Counted from the first letter of the stretch, positions 17,830-26,307 are shown. The stretch is DNA of 64,000 nucleotides from Bacteroidales bacterium (GCA_017620335.1 JAFZQO010000049.1:165751-229750), one strand, 5' to 3'. Notes: generated from the letters alone by a model not told the origin. Made by a program: numbers and translations.

Positions 17830-17919
17830 TGTTCTTTCCGGTCCATCGGCTGGACCGGAAGGAACAATTTACCCATGTTTTCGCTCCTGACGGTCCAACG
17901 CGTGGACCGGAAAGAACAC
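17830..17919. repeat. Two-hairpin palindromic unit 5 (upstream flank of RAYT)
   Basis: Hairpin 17831-17865 has a 15-bp stem (GTTCTTTCCGGTCCA with one G-T pair, loop tcggc). The second, 17891-17909, has loop acgcg and flanks CTGA/GAAAGAAC. The outer ends TGTTCTTTCC and GGAAAGAACA are inverted repeats of each other, so the whole unit is itself palindromic. Confidence 0.9.
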
Positions 17920-18063
17920 CTTGAGGAGATTAAGGCAGCGTGGGAAAAAAAGGGAAAGAGGGAGGAAGGAGTTCGGAGAGGATTGGGAGAGGAGAGTTGA
18001 GAAAAGGGCTGGGAGAAAGAGGCTGGAGAAGAGGGACGGGGAGGATGGGATAAATTCTATGAC

Positions 18064-18135
18064 AGGTAGTCGAAGGATGAGGGTGTTTTCGCCCAAAAGG
18101 GCGGTGTCCTTCTACCGAAGGTCGAAGGATACGGG
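18064..18135. repeat. 52-bp hairpin repeat (copy 4)
   Basis: CGAAGGAT starts at 18071 and 18123, period 52, with the internal GCCCAAAAGGGC hairpin and a full TCCTTCTACC-gaa-GGTCGAAGGA hairpin at the second position. It lies just after the 3' end of the endonuclease gene. The rest of 17559-18161 holds palindromic unit 5 and no gene that I can support. Confidence 0.8.
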
Positions 18136-18161
18136 GGTGTGGCGCGGGGGGAAGGGGGAGA

Positions 18162-19013
18162 TTAGGGAAGGAGGAGGTCCAGGACGATGGGCCAGTGGTC
18201 GCTGATGCGGGGGACGCCGTAACCGTCGGTGACCATGCGGTAGGAGACGGGCGTGAGGCCATTGACGAAGAAGTGGTCGATGGCGCCGTGGCTTTCGGAC
18301 TTGGTGAAATTGGCGAAGGTGTCGGTTTCGGGCACGGCGAGCATCGCGCGCGCGGACTGCATCTGCAGTCCCGCGGCCTCGATGCTCCGCAGGCCCGTGT
18401 TCCAGTCACCGCAGGCGAGGTCGTGCCCTGTCAGCTGCCCATTGACTTGACGCACAGTGCGTTCCACGATTTCCCGTTCCCAGCGGGAATGGACGTTGAT
18501 GACGCGGATGCCCTCAACGGTGCAGGCCTCCCAGAAGATTGCGAAGGAATGTTTCGATGTCTGCATCGTGTCGCGCACGAAGATCGGATGGCTTACCCCG
18601 ATGCCCACGCGGCGGTACCCGTCGGGTACGTACCGCGCCACCGGCGGCAGGACTTCCTGCAGGCAAATGACGTCGGGATTGACGTCAACGATCATCCGGG
18701 TCATCGCCTCCATCCGCCTGCGCCAGTAGTACTCCCCCGTTTCGTCGCGGTCGCGGGTCCATTCGCGCACGTTGAAGGAGAGGACCCGCAGGCTCCGCCC
18801 GGGGAGGGTGGAGGAAGAAGGGGCGGCGGCAGAAGGAGCGGCGGAGTGCGCAAAAGAAGCGGTTTTGCGCACGGAGGCCGCGGCGGGGGTGGCAGAGCGG
18901 AGGGAGGTGGCGGAGGCGCGGAGGGGGGCACCGTCAGCGCAGGGCGCGAGGAGGATGGCGGCCCAGAACAATACCAGGACAAAAGTTAAGGGGAATGCAG
19001 AGAGGAGTCTCAT
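18162..19013 (-). CDS. Endonuclease/exonuclease/phosphatase-family protein, exported
   Basis: A 283-residue protein with an N-terminal membrane or signal segment (MRLLSAFPLTFVLVLFWAAI), a low-complexity linker (about 25-70), then the metal-dependent EEP domain: LSFNVREW, ICLQEV (catalytic Glu), NVHSRWE, CGDWNTG (Asp/Asn) and ISDHWPIVL (Asp-His). Family members hydrolyse phosphodiester bonds in DNA, lipids or phosphoinositides; export points to an extracytoplasmic nuclease or phosphodiesterase. The ATG at 19013 overlaps the upstream stop as ATGA, which fixes the start. The linker contains the in-frame hairpin repeat at 18846-18872 (VRKTASFAH). Confidence 0.82.
   Translation of the reverse strand: MRLLSAFPLTFVLVLFWAAILLAPCADGAPLRASATSLRSATPAAASVRKTASFAHSAAPSAAAPSSSTLPGRSLRVLSFNVREWTRDRDETGEYYWRRRMEAMTRMIVDVNPDVICLQEVLPPVARYVPDGYRRVGIGVSHPIFVRDTMQTSKHSFAIFWEACTVEGIRVINVHSRWEREIVERTVRQVNGQLTGHDLACGDWNTGLRSIEAAGLQMQSARAMLAVPETDTFANFTKSESHGAIDHFFVNGLTPVSYRMVTDGYGVPRISDHWPIVLDLLLP
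18846..18872 (-). repeat. In-frame hairpin repeat inside the endonuclease gene
   Basis: GTGCGCAAAA and TTTTGCGCAC form a perfect 10-bp inverted repeat with a 7-base loop. The minus-strand sequence closely matches the intergenic hairpins at 8286-8415 (read there as VCETASFAHA, here as VRKTASFAHS). It sits in the linker between the signal segment and the catalytic domain. Confidence 0.75.
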
Positions 19014-19237
19014 TGGCGTTTGCCGTAGGTGAAGTGCCAGATGAGGGGGCCGAGGAAGTAGACGAAGCCTTCGAGGATGCCGATCACCAGGACCCCCATC
19101 AGGACCCATTTCCCCACCTCGGCGGCGAGCGAGCCTTCAATCACTCGGCCGAAGCAGAGGCCCAGTGTGGTGATGACAGCCGCGGCGATAACTGCCACCC
19201 AGATTGCTGCGCGTTTGACGAATTTCTTTTTATCCAT
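19010..19237 (-). CDS. Small two-segment membrane protein
   Basis: 75 residues, with a Lys-rich start (MDKKKFVKR) and two hydrophobic segments (about 10-32 and 43-65), ending in a basic tail. Family unknown. Its stop overlaps the start of the endonuclease gene by ATGA, so the two are translationally coupled, and it may help place the nuclease in the membrane. I use the ATG at 19237 rather than the TTG two codons earlier. Confidence 0.65.
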   Translation of the reverse strand: MDKKKFVKRAAIWVAVIAAAVITTLGLCFGRVIEGSLAAEVGKWVLMGVLVIGILEGFVYFLGPLIWHFTYGKRQ

Positions 19238-19302
19238 AATCAATTGTATTAAAGGCAGTGACGACTAAGGAGTATTGACCCCCCCGGAGGAATCCTTTAA
19301 GG

Positions 19303-19704
19303 CTATTCCCGTATTTCCAATATATCTTCCTCATTTATAGGCTCGTACGCCCCGTCCTTGCACTCCATGATCACCGTGCCGGACTCCAGTGACTCGATGC
19401 GATGCCAGCGGCCGGCCTCGACCGACATACCCACGCAGCCGCTCCCGGCCGCAATGGACACCACCTCCGTCACCCTCCCCGCATCGTTGTAGAAGTACTG
19501 CGTCGCGCTCCCCCGCAGGATCACCACCGTCTCGGAGCTCTTCCGGTGCCGGTGGATCGGAAGCGCCGTCCCCGGCTCCAACGCATTCAACATGCGTTGG
19601 GAGCCGTCGGCCGGCGAATTCCTCAAATCGAGATTCATCCGCAGCCGCGGGCTCTTGAGGGCCTCCGCGGTCAACTTATCCAAAAGCTCAGCGTCAATCG
19701 TCAT
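19303..19704 (-). CDS. WbuC-family cupin
   Basis: A 133-residue single-cupin protein. The metal-binding pattern is visible: HRHRKSSETVVILRG for the first cupin motif and the later GRWHRIESL. Short WbuC-like cupins are common in O-antigen and capsule loci; their reaction is not well established. It overlaps the upstream glycolipid transferase gene by four bases (ATGA), which implies co-translation and a role in the same glycan pathway. Confidence 0.8.
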   Translation of the reverse strand: MTIDAELLDKLTAEALKSPRLRMNLDLRNSPADGSQRMLNALEPGTALPIHRHRKSSETVVILRGSATQYFYNDAGRVTEVVSIAAGSGCVGMSVEAGRWHRIESLESGTVIMECKDGAYEPINEEDILEIRE

Positions 19705-20711
19705 TTCTCCAGCCCTTTCAGATATTCCTCATGCAAATGATAGTACTTCTTCATGAACAGCAAGTACGCCAGGACCAGCACCAGCACCACGGCCACCAGA
19801 TAGATCCAATGCGCCTTTTCCGGCACCAGGTAAACCATCACAAGCGAAATCACCAGCTGCAGCGCCATGTAAATCAGAGACACCACCACGTGCGAAAGGC
19901 CCAACTCATTGGCCATCAACTGGTAAGCGTGCTTGCGATGCGCCTGGCCCAGATTCTCGTGGAGCATAATCCGGTGCAGGATCGTACAGCACCCGTCCAC
20001 CCCGTACACCACCAAGAAAACCAGCCAAGTGATGTCATTTGTCTTCAGAATCAGCCGCCCGACAGCTAACAGCATGATGAACGCGATCCCCACGCTCCCC
20101 ACGTCCCCTGCAAAGCACTTCGCCTTGCCCCGGGGCCGGAAATTGAAATAACTGAACACCAGCACTCCAAGGATGGCTATCACCAGAATGCCCTCGTCCA
20201 CGAAGTCCAACTTCCGGTTCATCAGCGCCAGCGGCACCAGCACCGCCAGCGAATACCCCGCCGTGATTCCATTGATCCCATCCATGAAATTGATGATATT
20301 CGTGGCCCCCACGAACACGATCAGGGCAATCAGCACAACCCACCACATGTTCCAGTGCATGATGCCCAAATTCCAGAACATCAGCCCCATTGCCACGAAC
20401 TGCGCCACCAGCCGCACCGAATCCGGCAGCGACCGCACGTCATCCCAGAAGCTCACCCCGGCGATCAGCACCAGGCCCACCAGGAACGGCAGATAATCCA
20501 CCACCGTGCCCCAGCCGCCGGTCGCCCCCTGCAGCACCGCCCACACGAGCATGGACAGCGGGAAAATCACCCCTCCTCCTCGCAACACTATCGTGGAATG
20601 CGAACTCCTCTCGTTCGGCCTGTCAATGATGTTGCACCTGTCCGCTACGCGGAAATACAGCAGCTCCAGCGCCACCAGAACCGCCAACACTATTATGTAG
20701 GATATCCACAT
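19701..20711 (-). CDS. WecA/WbpL-like polyprenyl-phosphate N-acetylhexosamine-1-phosphate transferase
   Basis: A 336-residue polytopic protein of the MraY/WecA family, about ten membrane segments. Family motifs in order: RPNERSSHS with RGGG, SFWDDVRSLPDS, NIINFMDGINGI (catalytic Asp), CFAGDVGSVGIAF and the cytoplasmic HRKHAYQ. It moves HexNAc-1-P from a UDP-sugar to undecaprenyl phosphate, starting a lipid-linked glycan at the inner membrane. The acceptor sugar cannot be told. A second, unrelated initiating enzyme (PglC-like) is encoded at 34864-35478. Palindromic unit 6 lies just upstream. Confidence 0.88.
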   Translation of the reverse strand: MWISYIIVLAVLVALELLYFRVADRCNIIDRPNERSSHSTIVLRGGGVIFPLSMLVWAVLQGATGGWGTVVDYLPFLVGLVLIAGVSFWDDVRSLPDSVRLVAQFVAMGLMFWNLGIMHWNMWWVVLIALIVFVGATNIINFMDGINGITAGYSLAVLVPLALMNRKLDFVDEGILVIAILGVLVFSYFNFRPRGKAKCFAGDVGSVGIAFIMLLAVGRLILKTNDITWLVFLVVYGVDGCCTILHRIMLHENLGQAHRKHAYQLMANELGLSHVVVSLIYMALQLVISLVMVYLVPEKAHWIYLVAVVLVLVLAYLLFMKKYYHLHEEYLKGLEK

Positions 20712-20724
20712 ATCTTAAAGTTCC

Positions 20725-20812
20725 GTTCTTTCCGGTCCAGCGTCTGGACCGTCAGTGTCATTTCACCCCCATTTATGCTCCTTCCGGTCCACCCGCTGGA
20801 CCGTCAGTTACA
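20725..20812. repeat. Two-hairpin palindromic unit 6
   Basis: Hairpins 20733-20751 (loop gcgtc) and 20785-20803 (loop cccgc), both followed by TCAG. The right edge of the unit provides the stop codon of the phosphodiesterase gene. Confidence 0.88.
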
Positions 20813-21962
20813 TCTTTCCTTGTATTACGCGGCCGGCGTGGAGCTTATTGCTGGTGACGCCGGAGATGTATGGAGGCAGTTCCAGGATGATATCGGCAGA
20901 ATCGATCGTCCAGACTTCGAGCGGGAAGCCGGCATCCTTGCAAAGGGAGGCGGCTTCGTCGCTGAAGTCTGATGAAGAAACGAAGACCTTGGTCACATCT
21001 GTCGCAAGTTTCCTGAGCCCATCGGCCTTTCCCAGCACACCCTCGTCGACCCGTACGGTCAGAAAGCCGACACAAGCGTCGGGATCTTCAGCCAGGACAT
21101 ATTCAAGGAGTGAAGGGAAGAACGAAATATACTTCGCCAGACCCTTCAACCCGTACTTCTCGACAAGCGCGACTACCCCGGCGATATCGCTGGAATTCCC
21201 CGCCTTCAGCTCGATATAGGGAATCAAACCAATTGACTGACAAAGCCCTAGGAATTCTTCCAGGGTCGGTATTCCCGTTCTGGAGAAACGCTCCCCTTTC
21301 CACGAGCCAAAATCCAATTCGCGCAGATGCGCCAAGGTCATTTCCTTGACCGCGCCGCTGCCATTCGAGGTCCGGTCAACGGTGGCGTCATGGATGCAGA
21401 CCGGCACGCCGTCCGCTGTGAAATGCACGTCCGTCTCGGCGTAGGTGAAGCCCTCGAGCCGAGACATACGGTACGCCGGCAATGTGTTCTCAGGCGCGAC
21501 CGCACTGAAGCCACGGTGATTCACACCTCGCATAACCGAGTCGTAATCAAAACTATAGACAGCCTTAAGCAAAGAAACTTGCCCGTCCGGGAAGTAGAAC
21601 GTCCAGTCCTTATAGCCCTCGACGACACTCTCTATGCTTGCCGCCGCATCCCGTCCTTCACACTCATCAAGAGACCTTTCACTCCTTTCCCCGTTCACAT
21701 ACCAAAATCCATCCAGACCGATCCGCACGAAAGGACAGTCGGCATCCTTTATCGTGAACGTCTCACCATCAGACAGTTTGAATTTCAGTTGCCCTTTCTT
21801 TTCGTTCACCTCGGACACGCTGACCCCGCGGGCCGCCGCCGACTCCACCACCACGCGCGCACGCTCCACCGTATCGGCAAACGGCTCCTGCGCCTCAAGT
21901 TTCGAGCAGGAGCAGAACAGCACAAGTGCAAAAGAAATCAGTATCCAACGTAAATCAACCAT
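20808..21962 (-). CDS. Glycerophosphodiester phosphodiesterase lipoprotein
   Basis: A 384-residue lipoprotein (ISFALVLFCSCS). Residues about 25-135 are a beta-rich domain of a type often attached to Bacteroidales lipoproteins; residues about 145-384 are the GDPD domain: NHRGFSAVAPENTLPAY (catalytic His), ETDVHFTADGVPVCIHD (metal acids and second His), PYIELKAG (Glu) and the closing W in EVWTID. It cleaves glycerophosphodiesters to glycerol-3-phosphate and an alcohol, here outside the cytoplasm. The stop codon lies in palindromic unit 6. Confidence 0.88.
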   Translation of the reverse strand: MVDLRWILISFALVLFCSCSKLEAQEPFADTVERARVVVESAAARGVSVSEVNEKKGQLKFKLSDGETFTIKDADCPFVRIGLDGFWYVNGERSERSLDECEGRDAAASIESVVEGYKDWTFYFPDGQVSLLKAVYSFDYDSVMRGVNHRGFSAVAPENTLPAYRMSRLEGFTYAETDVHFTADGVPVCIHDATVDRTSNGSGAVKEMTLAHLRELDFGSWKGERFSRTGIPTLEEFLGLCQSIGLIPYIELKAGNSSDIAGVVALVEKYGLKGLAKYISFFPSLLEYVLAEDPDACVGFLTVRVDEGVLGKADGLRKLATDVTKVFVSSSDFSDEAASLCKDAGFPLEVWTIDSADIILELPPYISGVTSNKLHAGRVIQGKM

Positions 21963-21993
21963 TTACAAATCACGCTTGCACGAAGGTCAGCGA

Positions 21994-23487
21994 TTATAGG
22001 GACAGGCGGAGGCCGAGGGTGGCGCCGAAGGTGTCGGGGAGGACGGAGCCGCGGTCGGCGTAGATGCCGTAGAGGATGGAGAGGTTGAGGGGACGGCTGG
22101 GGGCGGCGGCGGAGCGGCCGGAGGCCGCCCTCAGCCGCACCGCCCCGCTGAACCCAGCGCAGACCTGACGCAGGGGCGTCTCATCGACACTACCCCACTC
22201 CTTGTTCCAGGCGGATTCACCGGCATAAGGCTTCCGGTAAGTGCCGTGATTGGCCGAATAGGTCAGCATCAGCTTGTACGGATGAGCCTTGAACAATTTG
22301 CCCGACAGGGCGAAATGATGCGCCTTCAGACGGTTGTTCTCGAGGCCGAGGACCAGGCCGGCCGAGGTCCAGGTCCCCGCGAGAGTACCCGCAGGGTACA
22401 TCAGCGGGGACCCGATCGGCCGGCCGTAATGCGTCCAGCCCGAGCGGTACTCCCCGTTGTTGAAATAGTTGTCCCCCCCGGTGGTCTTGACCCCCGGAGG
22501 CGTAATGCTATGTCCTTCCTCATCGAATTTCTCCCCGTTGAAAGGCCCCGACTGGTACATCGTGTAAGTATTCTCATACAATATGTCCGACACCCAGCGG
22601 TCCTTGTCATTCCAACTGAAATGCAGCGTCGTCACCCCGTCAGGGAAATTCTGGAACCCCATCCCTGAGCCGTCCGCATAAGGTATATCGTGCTGGAGCT
22701 TAAGTATCCAACCGTCGCCGAGGTATTCCGCGCCCCACATCTCTCCGCCGCCCTGGTCGCCGATGACGTTCAGCTTATCACTCCTGGTCCCGTCCGAACC
22801 GGCATGCCGCCCGGTCACCACACGCACATAATTGCCGAGCGTGACCGGCATCGTCCCCTTGTTGGGAATCGTCCCGCCCCAGAGGGCATAATGGTCCAGG
22901 AGGAAATGCAGCCTCAGCCTCGACCCGATGTCAAAACGGAATCCAATCCGCGTCCTATGGACAAGCGGATCCTCAACATAATTGATACCCAACGGCTTAT
23001 AATCCCCATAAGCCCCGTACAGCCACACATGCCGCCCAGTCCAGGGCAAAGCCACAGGCTCCAGGGAAAGCAGGTATCCCGGCATGGCGCGGGCATTGCC
23101 GCTCTCGGCCACATGTCCACCTGTGGTGGACAACGAGCCGAGGCGCGCATCCGCGCCATAGAAATCCAGCTCCCTGTGCTTCATCCCCACATCCAGCGTC
23201 AGCGCCTTCCAGCGCAGCGACCCGTACAGCTCATCCGCCATCACATGCAGCGGATTGGAACCGGGGTCAAGATTATTCGCGTACTCGTTCGCCGCCAGGG
23301 ACGCCCCCCAGCGAAGCTGGAGCGTCCGCGCGGCGTCGAACTCCGTCCGCGCCTGCACCACAGCCAGTGCCCCTTGATTCTCCGGCATCAACCCCCACTG
23401 ATTCGCCGTCGCCCAGAACGGCAGCGGCTGCCCCACCCCTCCGGAAAGGGCGCCCATAAGCATCAAAGAAAAAAAGAAATCGTTCAT
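21994..23487 (-). CDS. Capsule-assembly Wzi-family outer-membrane protein
   Basis: 497 residues with a signal-like start (MNDFFFSLMLMGALSGGVG) followed by the typical first strand (LPFWATANQWGLMPEN). Repeated amphipathic strands and the motifs LDVGMKHRELDFYG, FLLDHYALWGG and a final aromatic/Leu strand (GLRLSL) fit Wzi-like barrels, which in Klebsiella and E. coli anchor capsule to the surface. I use the ATG at 23487: the longer frame to 23571 overlaps the preceding gene and lacks a signal peptide. Its position in the glycan locus fits a role in surface attachment. Confidence 0.85.
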   Translation of the reverse strand: MNDFFFSLMLMGALSGGVGQPLPFWATANQWGLMPENQGALAVVQARTEFDAARTLQLRWGASLAANEYANNLDPGSNPLHVMADELYGSLRWKALTLDVGMKHRELDFYGADARLGSLSTTGGHVAESGNARAMPGYLLSLEPVALPWTGRHVWLYGAYGDYKPLGINYVEDPLVHRTRIGFRFDIGSRLRLHFLLDHYALWGGTIPNKGTMPVTLGNYVRVVTGRHAGSDGTRSDKLNVIGDQGGGEMWGAEYLGDGWILKLQHDIPYADGSGMGFQNFPDGVTTLHFSWNDKDRWVSDILYENTYTMYQSGPFNGEKFDEEGHSITPPGVKTTGGDNYFNNGEYRSGWTHYGRPIGSPLMYPAGTLAGTWTSAGLVLGLENNRLKAHHFALSGKLFKAHPYKLMLTYSANHGTYRKPYAGESAWNKEWGSVDETPLRQVCAGFSGAVRLRAASGRSAAAPSRPLNLSILYGIYADRGSVLPDTFGATLGLRLSL

Positions 23488-23530
23488 TTCACCAACATCG
23501 TCGGGAATCAATGCGCATAAAAAACTGTCA

Positions 23531-23821
23531 TCACTTGATAAACGGCCATGCAATTGTACTTGCAACCGCATATCCCATCCTAATATACCACTTTTGAGGC
23601 CAGTTCAAATCCGTATGTGCAGTCTGCCTTCGCATCAGCCCTAGCGCATGAAAAGCATTATGCACGGCCCATTCACGCTTAAGCGAGTCGATGGACCTGT
23701 TCCAAACAAGGCTATCCGGATGCTGCTCACGGATGGCAAGCAACTCCCGCTCAAAATCTTCCTTACTTACCTCGTAGGACAACTTGAGCCGAATGTTGTT
23801 TGATGACACATCGTACTCCAT
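23531..23821 (-). CDS. Small hypothetical protein
   Basis: 96 residues, no family recognised. The N-terminal half is charged (EVSKEDFERELLAIREQ), then an amphipathic helix with HNAFHALGLMRRQ and a Trp-rich end (NWPQKWYIRMGYAV) that may touch the membrane. It lies 43 bases upstream of the Wzi-type gene and 49 bases downstream of the nucleotidyltransferase gene, so it probably belongs to the same transcript. Confidence 0.6.
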   Translation of the reverse strand: MEYDVSSNNIRLKLSYEVSKEDFERELLAIREQHPDSLVWNRSIDSLKREWAVHNAFHALGLMRRQTAHTDLNWPQKWYIRMGYAVASTIAWPFIK

Positions 23822-23870
23822 GCTAACTCAGACAAAAGCGTATAATCTTCAACTCCGCGAGAATCAATGA

Positions 23871-24968
23871 TTATAGTTTCGGATTCTTATCAAACAGACA
23901 ACCCCAGGCGTAGCGGAGGACGCAGCCTAAGGTGGATTCGTCGGAGAAGAGGCGGAACTTCCAGCGGGAGCGGAGGATTCGAAGTCCCATTCCCAAACGG
24001 CCGCCTTCAGTCCCTTCCTTGGTTTCCAGGATATCCTTCAGAAGCATCCTGTCCTCCGGCATCAATTCCCCAGAAACAGAGCATGCCTCAATACCGCAAA
24101 CGTAAACCGCCAGCCTCGTCATCGAGGCCGCGAACCGCTCAAGCCCGTACCGGCGGCAAACGGACAGGAACCCATTCCAATCCAGATTATCGCGATAGCG
24201 CCGCAGGAACATCGCCCAGTCGCAAACATGCCTCAATGATATTCCTTCCTCAATCAGGAAATGCTGATGCGCATGCCGCGTCAGGAACAAAGCGTTGAAC
24301 ATAGGAGGCCCAACCAGCAGACAAGTCCCTTCAAGGGGCCTCAAAGCCCCCTCTCCCTCCAGCATTTCCTCCAGCTCCACCTCGAATTCCTTCCACTTCC
24401 TGCTCCCTCGCCATCCGGTCAGGAACTGGTGGTTCTCGACATTAACTCCCTTATACTTAATGGATGAATGCTTGTAATGGAAACGGTCCACCTTCACCCC
24501 CTCAGCCTCCATCAGGCGGTTCCCCTGCTCGTACGCACTCCGATCCTTCACCGCCCCAGTACCTATCAAGAAACAGTCGAAATCGCACGAATACCTGTGC
24601 TGCGGCACAGGATAGCACGAAGCCAGCGACAAACCCTTCAGAACCAATGTCTTCAGCCCATTCGACCTGAATAGTTCCCCCAACTCCGAAGCCGACTTCC
24701 ACTTCTGCTCATACTGGATCTCCACATTCAGCATAGACCCGAACCAGTCGTACTTCACCTGCTTCAGGACACGGTCCAACGGCAATACCAACCCGGGGAT
24801 GGCCTCATAGCACTTCTGCAGCCCGTCGTACGCCAGCGCGGCGACGCCCTGCTCCGTGGCCAAGGCCACCAGCGCAGGCCAGTCCACGCCCGTCAGCGCC
24901 TCCGCCGTCCCCGGCTCCGGCGCCTCCGTCCCAACCCCTATGCGTATAAGTTTAAAGAGTGCCTCCAT
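23871..24968 (-). CDS. Uncharacterised nucleotidyltransferase-family protein (PF14907 type)
   Basis: A 365-residue protein of the NTP_transf_5 group found in polysaccharide and secondary-metabolite loci. The polymerase-beta-like core is seen in TLVLKGLSLASCYP and RYSCDFDCFLI (two metal acids), with later helices (FNALFLTRHAHQHFL, LRHVCDWAMFLRRY). The family is predicted to transfer nucleotides or phosphate groups; no substrate is known. The ATG at 24968 is chosen over a TTG five codons upstream. Confidence 0.75.
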   Translation of the reverse strand: MEALFKLIRIGVGTEAPEPGTAEALTGVDWPALVALATEQGVAALAYDGLQKCYEAIPGLVLPLDRVLKQVKYDWFGSMLNVEIQYEQKWKSASELGELFRSNGLKTLVLKGLSLASCYPVPQHRYSCDFDCFLIGTGAVKDRSAYEQGNRLMEAEGVKVDRFHYKHSSIKYKGVNVENHQFLTGWRGSRKWKEFEVELEEMLEGEGALRPLEGTCLLVGPPMFNALFLTRHAHQHFLIEEGISLRHVCDWAMFLRRYRDNLDWNGFLSVCRRYGLERFAASMTRLAVYVCGIEACSVSGELMPEDRMLLKDILETKEGTEGGRLGMGLRILRSRWKFRLFSDESTLGCVLRYAWGCLFDKNPKL

Positions 24969-25046
24969 CTGACCGATGGGCAAAAAAAACCTTCCCCTTA
25001 TTCCGTGGCTTTACTATTCGATGAAAAAGATACCACGAACTAGCAG

Positions 25047-25538
25047 CTAAAACAACGTTCCAGTAAAAGAAGAAAGAGGGTTATGAATATCCACATGCGT
25101 GACAGAAAAGCCGTTCTCTTTGGCTAAGATGTCCATCGCTTTGGAAGACTGAGTATCAGACGTTACGAAATAAAGAGCACCGATGGATGATGCTTGAGCG
25201 AAGATTTTCGTGTCGTTAGGAATTATCAGTCTCTGATCAGGAGCATACAGACCGTTGCCTTTGGCATGGAATAACGTACGGGCATAACCTCCAGCTATCT
25301 CCGAATGATCGAGATTGAAAGGAGTAATCCTTATACACTCAAAGGGCAACTCGTCAAGATTCCCATACACACAATACTCTGCCAAAGCGATTGTTGACAC
25401 ATACAATACATACTCACTCTCAAGGAAGTATTGAAAATACTCCTTGGCAAATGCATGGAGCGGCTCATCTTCTTTAAGCAATCTAATAAGAAAGCTTGTA
25501 TCCAACATCGCAATCTTAGGTTGTTCCTTATTCCTCAT
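25047..25538 (-). CDS. PIN-domain protein
   Basis: 163 residues with PIN signatures: AMLDTSFLIRLL (first Asp), ALAEYCV (Glu), NDTKIFAQA (Asp) and FVTSDTQS (last Asp). It begins inside the end of the upstream gene (11-base overlap when the ATG at 25538 is used; a GTG lies two codons earlier), so the two are expected to be expressed together. I infer a toxin-antitoxin-like pair in which this is the ribonuclease. It is AT-rich compared with its neighbours and is probably acquired. Confidence 0.78.
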   Translation of the reverse strand: MRNKEQPKIAMLDTSFLIRLLKEDEPLHAFAKEYFQYFLESEYVLYVSTIALAEYCVYGNLDELPFECIRITPFNLDHSEIAGGYARTLFHAKGNGLYAPDQRLIIPNDTKIFAQASSIGALYFVTSDTQSSKAMDILAKENGFSVTHVDIHNPLSSFTGTLF

Positions 25539-26307
25539 AACCACCTCTCATTTCAGCTAAGAAACTATCTACATCAACACCAGCCCAAGACACAGAAGCT
25601 TTGGCTATTAAGCCATTGAGATAACCCTCATCATATACCGGACGAAACCCATGCAATGAAATCAACTTAAGGGAAGACAAATCAATCTCTCCAGTCGCAA
25701 TACTCTGCTTGCCTATTGCCCTTACCCCATACTCCTTGTACAAAAGGTTCTCCTTGATATTCTTCAGATAATCTTTATTGGAATCTATGGTCACCTGCCC
25801 ATACTCTTTAGTATCCAGATGAATGTTGGACTTGTCCTTTCCTCCTGCATCTGTAAGGGTACCATAAAGATATACTTCAGCATCCACCCATATCTCTTCT
25901 GAACGACGGTAGTGTGTCTGCGGGGTTATCCTCAACTCGCCGTCCTTCCATTCAGAAGTAGTAATCGAAAACTCATAGTTCTTGGAAATGGCATCAGACT
26001 GAAGTTTTTCTATCGCGCGGGCTGTAGGCAAATCGAGCTTGTCAATATTCCCGGTTTCCAGGACGTTAGCCAGGATGGCTGATGTAGCAACGATGGACTG
26101 AAAGCTGGTCTTGAAGATATGACGGACTGATCCCTCCTCGATGGCATAGGTAATCTCCGGCCGTTGCTTCTTATTCCCGGAGAATAGAATAGCCTCAACA
26201 GTATCAAACAACTGGGCTATCTCCTTAATATCATAGTGATCAGGGGACAACTCCAAGTTTCCTTTGCTACCGGAAACCCTTATTTCTATGGTTCCTCTTT
26301 GGTCCAT
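25528..26307 (-). CDS. Partner protein of a PIN nuclease (possible antitoxin)
   Basis: 259 residues with no family I can name. It is a mixed alpha/beta protein: IEIRVSGSKGNLEL at the start, LFDTVEAILF, a central region VRHIFKTSFQSIVATS, and a C-terminal beta-rich part (TQTHYRRSEEIWVDAEVYLYG) that could be an OB-like or SH3-like fold. The tight overlap with the PIN gene and a shared promoter suggest a two-gene regulatory or toxin-antitoxin unit. It is much longer than usual antitoxins. The ATG at 26307 is used instead of the GTG at 26322. Confidence 0.6.
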   Translation of the reverse strand: MDQRGTIEIRVSGSKGNLELSPDHYDIKEIAQLFDTVEAILFSGNKKQRPEITYAIEEGSVRHIFKTSFQSIVATSAILANVLETGNIDKLDLPTARAIEKLQSDAISKNYEFSITTSEWKDGELRITPQTHYRRSEEIWVDAEVYLYGTLTDAGGKDKSNIHLDTKEYGQVTIDSNKDYLKNIKENLLYKEYGVRAIGKQSIATGEIDLSSLKLISLHGFRPVYDEGYLNGLIAKASVSWAGVDVDSFLAEMRGGYEE

